Positions 58,142 through 64,000 of a DNA stretch of 64,000 nt are shown piece after piece. The position numbers and the translations under genes were made by a program. The stretch is from Staphylococcus pettenkoferi (GTDB lineage: Bacteria; Bacillota; Bacilli; Staphylococcales; Staphylococcaceae): assembly GCF_002902685.1 (NCBI RefSeq), contig NZ_PPRN01000028.1:1-64000 (forward strand). Direction: 5' to 3'. The notes below the pieces were generated by a model, which ran no database searches, was not told the origin of the DNA, and saw nothing but the letters and a program-made list of their open reading frames with translations. Position 1 is the stretch's first letter. Each line of letters starts with the position of its first letter.

Positions 58142-58579
58142 CTATCTTTCTTCACAATATTCATCGAATAAGTTCTGTAATTGTGTAATTACATCCATGA
58201 TATCGTGACCTTCAATTTGATGACGTTCTAACATTGCTTTTGTTTCGCCATCTTTCACAAGTGCAAATGATGGACTTGATGGTGGATAACCTTCAAAGTA
58301 GTCACGAGCACGTTGCGTTGCTTCTTTGTCTTGACCTGCAAAGACACTGACTAAGCGGTCGGGTAACTTGTCAAAGTGAAGTGCATGTTGTGCAGCTGGT
58401 CTCGCAATACCACCAGCACAGCCACATACTGAGTTTACCATTACAAGTGTCGTACCATCTTGTTGTAATACATTATCAACTTCTTCAGCAGTAGTGAGTT
58501 GCTCGTAACCAGCTTCTTCGATTTCGTTACGTGCTTGTTCAACTACATCGTTCATATATAGATCAAAGTTTAAATCCAT
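58142..58579 (-). CDS. brxB: Bacilliredoxin BrxB
   Basis: Thioredoxin-fold protein of 145 residues that removes bacillithiol from mixed disulfides on proteins. The active site is CGCAGG ([16 protein letters not shown], about 52-60), the CGC motif of the YphP/YqiW family. B. subtilis YqiW (BrxB) lies next to the bfmB operon too, so the B subtype is inferred from position. It works with YpdA, also in the window. It lies 76 bases downstream of bfmBB. Confidence 0.9.
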   Translation of the reverse strand: MDLNFDLYMNDVVEQARNEIEEAGYEQLTTAEEVDNVLQQDGTTLVMVNSVCGCAGGIARPAAQHALHFDKLPDRLVSVFAGQDKEATQRARDYFEGYPPSSPSFALVKDGETKAMLERHQIEGHDIMDVITQLQNLFDEYCEER

Positions 58580-58655
58580 GTTTTAATCAGCCTCCGTTGG
58601 AATACTTACGTTTATTCTACTAATTTCTGTCTCTAACATCAATATACCTGTTTAC

Positions 58656-59975
58656 TTAATAGATGCTTGTGTATTCAATAGAATATTGTTCTACACGTTT
58701 TTTCACTGCTTGCATGAAACGTCCGGTAAGTAGTCCGTCTAGAATACGGTGATCGATTGAAATACAGAGATTAACCATGTGACGAATGGCAATCATATCA
58801 TCGATAACGACAGGTTTTTTGACGATGGATTCGACTTGAAGAATCGCAGCCTGTGGATGATTAATAATACCCATTGAAGATACTGAGCCAAAGGTACCTG
58901 TGCTGTTCACTGTGAATGTACCGCCTACCATATCTTCAGCTGTTAGTTTCTGTTGACGCGCCTTAGTTGCGAGTTCGTTAACTTCACGTGCAATACCTTT
59001 AATCGATTTTTCATCTGCATGCTTAATTACGGGTACGTAAAGCTTATTCTCATCAGCCACTGCAATAGAGATGTTGATATCTTTATGCACCACGATTTCG
59101 TCGCCTTGCCAACTGCTATTGAGCAGTGGATATTCTTTCAATGATTCCGCAACAGCTTTGATAAAGAACGCAAAGTATGTGAGGTTGTAACCCTCTTTCT
59201 TTTTAAAATCAGCCTTGTATTGATTACGTGTATTGACTAATGATGTCGCATCAGCTTCGACCATCATCCAACCATGTGGAATTTCTGTCGCACTTCTAAC
59301 CATGTTATTCGCAATCTGTTTACGCACGCCAGCGACTGGAATCGTTGAATCTCCATCTTGTGGTGCAACAGTTTCTTGTGAAGATTGAGCTGGTGCTGGT
59401 GATGCTTGTGACTGTTGTGAAGGTTCAGAATGCACATTGTTGTTACCAGTTTGAATCGCTTTCTCAATATCTTTCTTCGTCACACGACCTTCAAATCCAG
59501 TACCTTCAACTTGTGATAAATCGATGTCATGTTCACTAGCTAAGCGGAATACAACTGGAGAATAACGCCCATTATTCTTCGGTTGAGATGTCGCTTGAGA
59601 TTGAGAAGTGGTTACTTGAGACGCAGAAGATGGAGTCGTAGAAGTTTGTTCTGATTGGTCTTCGCGATCTTGTGAAGAAACGTCTGATGCTTCACTTTGC
59701 TCTTCCTCAGTTTCCGTTGAAGCGGAACTGGAATCTTCTTCTCCTTCTACCTCTAAATGACAAATAACTGAACCTACTGAGACCGTTTCACCTTCTTCGA
59801 CATCAATCGATTGGATGGTACCCGCGTGAGTCGACGGTACTTCGGCAGTTACCTTGTCAGTGATTACCTCACAGATGGGATCGTATTCTTCTACTGTATC
59901 GCCTACTGAGACGAGCCATTGTTCAATTGTGCCTTCATGAACACTTTCACCTAATTTCGGCATCTTAAGTTCCAT
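58656..59975 (-). CDS. bfmBB: Branched-chain 2-oxoacid dehydrogenase E2 (dihydrolipoyl acyltransferase)
   Basis: Core of the complex that turns branched-chain 2-oxoacids into acyl-CoA primers for branched fatty acids. It has 439 residues. The lipoyl domain (1-78) has lipoyl-lysine in VITDKVTAEV (about 43). A Ser/Gln/Thr-rich linker leads to a peripheral-subunit-binding domain (RYSPVVFRLA, about 135-170). The C-terminal catalytic domain ends in CISIDHRILDG with the active-site His. It is the last enzyme gene of the operon, 12 bases after bfmBAB. Confidence 0.95.
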   Translation of the reverse strand: MELKMPKLGESVHEGTIEQWLVSVGDTVEEYDPICEVITDKVTAEVPSTHAGTIQSIDVEEGETVSVGSVICHLEVEGEEDSSSASTETEEEQSEASDVSSQDREDQSEQTSTTPSSASQVTTSQSQATSQPKNNGRYSPVVFRLASEHDIDLSQVEGTGFEGRVTKKDIEKAIQTGNNNVHSEPSQQSQASPAPAQSSQETVAPQDGDSTIPVAGVRKQIANNMVRSATEIPHGWMMVEADATSLVNTRNQYKADFKKKEGYNLTYFAFFIKAVAESLKEYPLLNSSWQGDEIVVHKDINISIAVADENKLYVPVIKHADEKSIKGIAREVNELATKARQQKLTAEDMVGGTFTVNSTGTFGSVSSMGIINHPQAAILQVESIVKKPVVIDDMIAIRHMVNLCISIDHRILDGLLTGRFMQAVKKRVEQYSIEYTSIY

Positions 59976-59987
59976 AGGTCATCCTCC

Positions 59988-60971
59988 TTAGAATTCTGCT
60001 AACTCACGCATTTTATTCTTAATCTTATCAGGGTTCATCATAAACTCATCTTCTAATGGTGGTGAGAAAGGCATGGACGGAACATCAGGGCCAGCGAGTC
60101 GCATGATTGGTGCATCTAAGTCAAAGAGACAGTTCTCTGCAATAATGGCTGCGACTTCCGACATTACACTACCCTCAAGATTGTCTTCAGTGATGAGTAA
60201 TATTTTACCTGTACGTTTCGCACGTTCAATAATCGTTTCTTTATCAAGTGGATAAACCGTACGTAAATCGACGACTTCCACATCAATACCCTCATCAGCA
60301 AGTGCATCGGCAGCTTGAATACTGTAATTGACACATAAACCGTATGTAAAGACAGTGAGATCGTGTCCTTCTCTCTTCACATCAGCCTGGTATAACGGAA
60401 CCGTATAATAGTCTTCAGGCACTTCTTCTTTCAATAAGCGATACGCTTTTTTGTGCTCGAAATACAATACAGGATCGTTGGATTCGATTGAAGCAAGTAA
60501 CAATCCCTTTGCATCGTATGGTGACGATGGGATGACAATTGTCAGTCCAGGTGTAGAAGCAAAGACACTTTCAATACTTTGAGAATGATAAAGTGCACCA
60601 TGAATACCGCCACCAAATGGAGAACGAATTGTTAAAGGTGCTTGCCAACCGTTATTTGAACGGTAACGCATCTTAGCAGCTTCACTAATAATTTGGTTGG
60701 AGGCAGGTAAGATATATTCAGCAAATTGAATTTCAGCGACTGGACGTTTACCCATCATGGCTGCACCGATTGCGGTACCTACAATATTAGATTCAGCGAG
60801 CGGTGTGTCGATAACACGTTCGATGCCAAAGCGTTCTTGAAGCCCTAGTGTCACACCGAAGACGCCACCTTTTTTACCTACGTCTTCACCGAGAACGAAG
60901 ACATCGTCGTCTTTCTCCATCGCTTGATGCATCGCTTGGTGGATGGCCTCTAAATATGATAATTTCGTCAT
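59988..60971 (-). CDS. bfmBAB: Branched-chain 2-oxoacid dehydrogenase E1 beta subunit
   Basis: Half of the thiamine-diphosphate E1 heterotetramer. It has 327 residues. Family motifs are VFVLGEDVGKKGGVFG (about 23), RVIDTPLAESNIVG (about 53-66) and the FHKKAYRLL-like EHKKAYRLLKEEVP (about 167). It overlaps the alpha gene by four bases (ATGA), so the subunits are translationally coupled. Confidence 0.95.
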   Translation of the reverse strand: MTKLSYLEAIHQAMHQAMEKDDDVFVLGEDVGKKGGVFGVTLGLQERFGIERVIDTPLAESNIVGTAIGAAMMGKRPVAEIQFAEYILPASNQIISEAAKMRYRSNNGWQAPLTIRSPFGGGIHGALYHSQSIESVFASTPGLTIVIPSSPYDAKGLLLASIESNDPVLYFEHKKAYRLLKEEVPEDYYTVPLYQADVKREGHDLTVFTYGLCVNYSIQAADALADEGIDVEVVDLRTVYPLDKETIIERAKRTGKILLITEDNLEGSVMSEVAAIIAENCLFDLDAPIMRLAGPDVPSMPFSPPLEDEFMMNPDKIKNKMRELAEF

Positions 60972-61963
60972 GCTTCTATGCTCCCTTCATCGTAGACATG
61001 CGTGTAAGTCTCTTGTGCATCTGGATAAGGTGCTTGTTCTGCTTCTTTCGTTGCTTTATTTACAATATCTTTGTGCTCTTGTTCAAGCGCATCTAGCCAG
61101 TCTTGATCGATGATGCCTTGTTCTAGTAAGTAGTTTTTAAAACGGAGATTACAGTCTAAATCTTTGAGACCATCTCGAATTTCTTGTGAACGGTATTTAT
61201 CATCATCGTCGGAGGAATGTGGCGTCATACGAGTACACATTGCTTCTATAAGTGTCGCACCTTCGCCATTAATCGCGCGTTCACGTGCTTCTTTCATCGC
61301 TTTATACATCGCAATCGGATCATTGCCGTCAACTTGTTCGCCATGCATACCATATCCTAATGCTCGGTCGGATAATTTTTCAGCGCCATATTGTAAATTG
61401 TCTGGAACTGAGATGGCGTATTTGTTATTTTCAATAACACAAATAAATGGCAGGTTATGTACACCAGCGAAGTTTAATCCTTCATGGAAGTCACCTTGAT
61501 TAGAACTTCCTTCACCTACTGTACTCATAGCGATGTTAGGCTTTTTATCCATCTTTAAAGATAAAGCTGCACCCACCGCATGGAGTATTTGCGTTCCTAC
61601 CGGTGAACTTTGTGACAGTATACCTAATGATTTTTGACTAAAATGAGATGGCATTTGTTTACCACCAGAGTTGATGTCGTCCCTTTTAGCAAAGGCAGAA
61701 AGCATCGTATCTAATGGTGTCATACCTAAGTATGTAACGAACGCTAAATCACGGTAGTATGGTGAGGAGATGTCACCTTCTTCCATTGCATAGGCCATGC
61801 CAATTTGGGTAGCTTCTTGACCCTGACAACTAATCACGAATGGAATCTTACCTGAGCGATTGAGCAACCACATGCGCTCATCTATCTTACGGCCGAGATC
61901 CATCCATTTATACATCGTTTTCAAATCATCTTCGTTCAGACCGACACTTCGATAGTCAATCAT
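60968..61963 (-). CDS. bfmBAA: Branched-chain 2-oxoacid dehydrogenase E1 alpha subunit
   Basis: Thiamine-diphosphate subunit that decarboxylates the 2-oxoacid. It has 331 residues. The TPP motif GEGSSNQGDFHEGLNFA (about 150, GDG-type start of GEGSS...N) and the phosphorylation-loop region MTPHSSDDD (about 265) are seen. It lies 15 bases after lpdA and overlaps bfmBAB by 4 bases. Confidence 0.95.
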   Translation of the reverse strand: MIDYRSVGLNEDDLKTMYKWMDLGRKIDERMWLLNRSGKIPFVISCQGQEATQIGMAYAMEEGDISSPYYRDLAFVTYLGMTPLDTMLSAFAKRDDINSGGKQMPSHFSQKSLGILSQSSPVGTQILHAVGAALSLKMDKKPNIAMSTVGEGSSNQGDFHEGLNFAGVHNLPFICVIENNKYAISVPDNLQYGAEKLSDRALGYGMHGEQVDGNDPIAMYKAMKEARERAINGEGATLIEAMCTRMTPHSSDDDDKYRSQEIRDGLKDLDCNLRFKNYLLEQGIIDQDWLDALEQEHKDIVNKATKEAEQAPYPDAQETYTHVYDEGSIEA

Positions 61964-61978
61964 CTTATTTCCTCCTTC

Positions 61979-63403
61979 TTAAACGTGAATTGAACGTTCT
62001 TCAATCTTTAATCCGAGTTCCATTAACACTTCAGATAGAGATGGATGGGCATGGGTAGTTAAGCCTAATTCCAAAGCAGAACCGTTCATAAATTGAAGTA
62101 ATGAGACTTCGTTAATCAATTCCGTAACATGAGGCCCAATCATTGCGAGACCTAATATATCATTGGTTGCATTATCGATAACCACTTCACAGAATCCCTT
62201 ATCTTTGTCTGGCGTATCAATTACGGCTTTACCGATTGCAGCGAATGGGACTTTTTGCACAGTAATTTCATAACCCTGTTCTTTCGCTTGTTCTTCACTC
62301 AAACCTATAGATGCTACTTCTGGATTGGTATAAATACAACGTGGCATTTGATTGTAATCCACTGCTATTGGACCTGCATCAAACATATGGTCTACGGCAG
62401 TGATGCCTTCCTTAGAACCTACATGAGCAAGTTGTAACTGTCCAATGCAATCGCCTGCAGCATAGATATGACTTTCATTCGTTTGTTGGTAAGCGTTCGT
62501 CTGGATGTGGTGCTGTTGATTGGTTTGCACTTTCGTATTATTCAAGCCGATATCATCTGTATTTGGAACACGACCGATAGCGACGAGACATTTGTCAAAG
62601 CTTTGCTCAGTATCCTCAAGTTGTATCGTAACGCCATTTGAATGATCAGTGGAAGCCGTTTCTTCACTTAAGGCTGTGTTCTCATAGAAAGTCACACCTT
62701 TCTGAGCTAGAGAACGACGTAATGTTTGCGCTACCCTTTTACTTTCGTTAGGTAAAATGCGCGGTCCAGCTTCGATGACAGTGACAATGACACCCAAATC
62801 ATTGAATAAAGACGCAAATTCTAAACCGATGACACCACCACCAATAATCGCTATAGACTGTGGCAACGTTTCGAGTTGTAATACGTCGTCGCTAGATAAG
62901 ACGGTTTGATGATTGAAAGGTAGAAATGGCAATTCTGCTGGACGCGAGCCGGTAGCAATTAACACATGTTGGTTAGGAATAAGTGTGGACTCACCATCTT
63001 CAAATTCAACTGCAATCGTACCACATTGAGGAGAGAAGATGGATGGGCCTAGAATACGGCCTGTACCATTATAAACATCAATGTGATTCTGTTTCATTAA
63101 ATGCTGAACACCTTGATACATTTGATCAACGATTGCTTGTTTACGTTTCATCATATCAGAAATATCGAAATCGAAACACGCGACGTTCACTCCAAATTCT
63201 GAAGCTTGAGCCACTGTTTGTACGACTTCAGCAGATTTTAACAATGCTTTTGTAGGGATACATCCTTGATGTAGACATGTGCCGCCGAGTAAAGAACGTT
63301 CCACTATTGCTACTTTCTTACCTAATTGTGACGCACGAATCGCTGCGACATAACCCGCAGTTCCGCCGCCTAGTATGACGAGATCATATTGTTCTTCAGC
63401 CAT
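61979..63403 (-). CDS. lpdA: Dihydrolipoyl dehydrogenase (E3)
   Basis: FAD enzyme that reoxidises the lipoyl arm of the E2 subunit, making NADH. It has 474 residues. FAD site LGGGTAGYVAAIRASQLG (about 12), redox disulfide GGTCLHQGCIPTK (about 40-52), NAD site GGGVIGLEFAS (about 189) and the dimer-interface base HAHPSLSEV (about 453) are intact. It is first in the lpdA-bfmBAA-bfmBAB-bfmBB operon, so it is the E3 of this complex rather than of pyruvate dehydrogenase. Confidence 0.96.
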   Translation of the reverse strand: MAEEQYDLVILGGGTAGYVAAIRASQLGKKVAIVERSLLGGTCLHQGCIPTKALLKSAEVVQTVAQASEFGVNVACFDFDISDMMKRKQAIVDQMYQGVQHLMKQNHIDVYNGTGRILGPSIFSPQCGTIAVEFEDGESTLIPNQHVLIATGSRPAELPFLPFNHQTVLSSDDVLQLETLPQSIAIIGGGVIGLEFASLFNDLGVIVTVIEAGPRILPNESKRVAQTLRRSLAQKGVTFYENTALSEETASTDHSNGVTIQLEDTEQSFDKCLVAIGRVPNTDDIGLNNTKVQTNQQHHIQTNAYQQTNESHIYAAGDCIGQLQLAHVGSKEGITAVDHMFDAGPIAVDYNQMPRCIYTNPEVASIGLSEEQAKEQGYEITVQKVPFAAIGKAVIDTPDKDKGFCEVVIDNATNDILGLAMIGPHVTELINEVSLLQFMNGSALELGLTTHAHPSLSEVLMELGLKIEERSIHV

Positions 63404-63512
63404 AATTTTACTCCAATCTATACAGGTTTAAGCGTGTGAGGTATTATTTATAGTTAACATGTTTGCTCAAAAGTTATTCCACAGTACATTTTACCTTAAA
63501 GCAACATAATAG

Positions 63513-63531
63513 AAAATGATAATCACTCATA
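63513..63531. promoter_or_regulatory. Fur/PerR-like sequence upstream of lpdA
   Basis: The half-site TGATAAT is perfect and the rest of the 19-base window matches a Fur box only partly (14 of 19 to the classical consensus by eye). It lies about 110 bases upstream of lpdA, near a possible -10 TAAAAT. A chance match in AT-rich DNA is quite possible. Confidence 0.2.
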
Positions 63532-63562
63532 ATTGTTATTAGTTATTAAGACAACGTTAAGC

Positions 63563-63612
63563 AACTGTGAAATAAGTTAGTTACTATTGGTGTTCTAACC
63601 TATCTCACAGTT
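63563..63612 (-). terminator. Hairpin downstream of recN
   Basis: AACTGTGA-ATA-GTTAG pairs with CTAAC-TAT-TCACAGTT (two mismatches). It stands just past the recN stop on the minus strand but lacks a U-run, so termination may be weak. Confidence 0.5.
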
Positions 63613-63624
63613 GATCTGAATCGC

Positions 63625-64000
63625 TTATGCGCGTTGATTCTGTTCAATCATTTCTTTCGCATTCTGACGTGTGAGTTCAGTCACATTAGCTCCTGAAATC
63701 ATACGTGCAATTTCGCCTATTCGAGCATCTCCGGTAAGCTCTTCAACGTGTGTCGTCGTGCGCTCATCCTCTGTCGTACCTTTCGTGATGAGTAAGTGAT
63801 GATCACTCATCGTTGCCACTTGAGGAAGATGTGAAATACAAATAACTTGAATATGCTCAGCTAAATCTCTCATCTTCTCAGCCATCTTCTGAGCAGCTTG
63901 GCCTGAGACGCCTGAATCTACTTCATCAAAGAGAATCGCTGTTTGACCTCTTGATTTCACAAAGATTGTTTTTAAGGCAAGCATGATACGAGAAAGCTCG
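63625..64000 (-). CDS. recN: DNA repair protein RecN, C-terminal part
   Basis: SMC-like ATPase for double-strand break repair. Only the last about 125 residues are in the window: the ABC signature tail (ELSRIMLALKTIF), Walker B ILFDEVDSGVSGQAA and the H-loop SHLPQVATMSDHH. The frame is open to base 64000, so the gene continues past the edge; nothing suggests it is broken. Staphylococcal recN is usually followed by this lpdA-bfmB operon. Confidence 0.95.
   Translation of the reverse strand, partial: ELSRIMLALKTIFVKSRGQTAILFDEVDSGVSGQAAQKMAEKMRDLAEHIQVICISHLPQVATMSDHHLLITKGTTEDERTTTHVEELTGDARIGEIARMISGANVTELTRQNAKEMIEQNQRA

Overview
The window is a stretch of ordinary core chromosome from a Staphylococcus species. 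The marker genes and their order are staphylococcal: ebpS, srrA/srrB, recU-pbp2, ypdA, bshA, the cmk-rpsA pair and the bfmB-lpdA operon. The DNA looks less AT-rich than S. aureus or S. epidermidis (an impression, not a computation), so a coagulase-negative species is likely; I cannot name it. Bases 1-19 are the Nextera transposase mosaic end, so the left edge is a contig end with uncut adapter. The right edge cuts recN.

Layout. 20-4244: rarD (broken by the adapter), a THUMP-domain RNA methylase, RNase P RNA (rnpB), gpsB behind a long structured leader, and the YpsA-like and YppE-like proteins. 4559-7470: recU-pbp2 on the plus strand. 7590-15664, minus strand: ypoC, nth, dnaD, dinG, birA, cca, bshA and a MazG-type gene. 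15956-22797: a membrane protease, YpjA-, YpiB- and YpiA-like proteins, then aroA, aroB and aroC. 23035-25832: ndk, hepT, menG and hepS (menaquinone synthesis). 26417-31486: hup, gpsA, der, rpsA and cmk. 31565-38822: asparaginase, ypdA, ebpS, a RecQ helicase with a YpbB-like partner, ferredoxin, and ribU behind an FMN riboswitch. 39244-46687: srrB, srrA, rluB, scpB, scpA, a DUF309 protein, xerD, fur and nudF. 46951-57031: an aldo/keto reductase, an SDR enzyme, proC, rnz, zwf, an AraC/GyrI-type regulator, gnd, a PepT-like peptidase and a 32-residue Prli42-like membrane peptide. 57134-63403: a UPF0421 membrane protein, bacilliredoxin brxB, and the branched-chain 2-oxoacid dehydrogenase genes with lpdA. 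recN is partial at the end.

How the genes work together. Several neighbours share a job. hepS/hepT/menG make the menaquinone whose redox state SrrAB is thought to sense. bshA, ypdA and brxB are three parts of the bacillithiol system. zwf and gnd are the two dehydrogenases of the oxidative pentose phosphate pathway. scpA/scpB, xerD, recU, gpsB and pbp2 act in chromosome segregation and cell division.

I see no prophage, insertion sequence, CRISPR array, defence island or tRNA gene, and no credible undescribed multi-gene system. The best candidates for something undescribed are RNA elements. One is a multi-helix leader of gpsB whose closing stem is followed by a U-run just before the gene. The other is a long rod-like structure plus terminator downstream of hup. 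Also worth a look are the missing asnS between dnaD and dinG, a PerR-like box upstream of fur, and an SDR stop codon lying in the loop of an opposing terminator.
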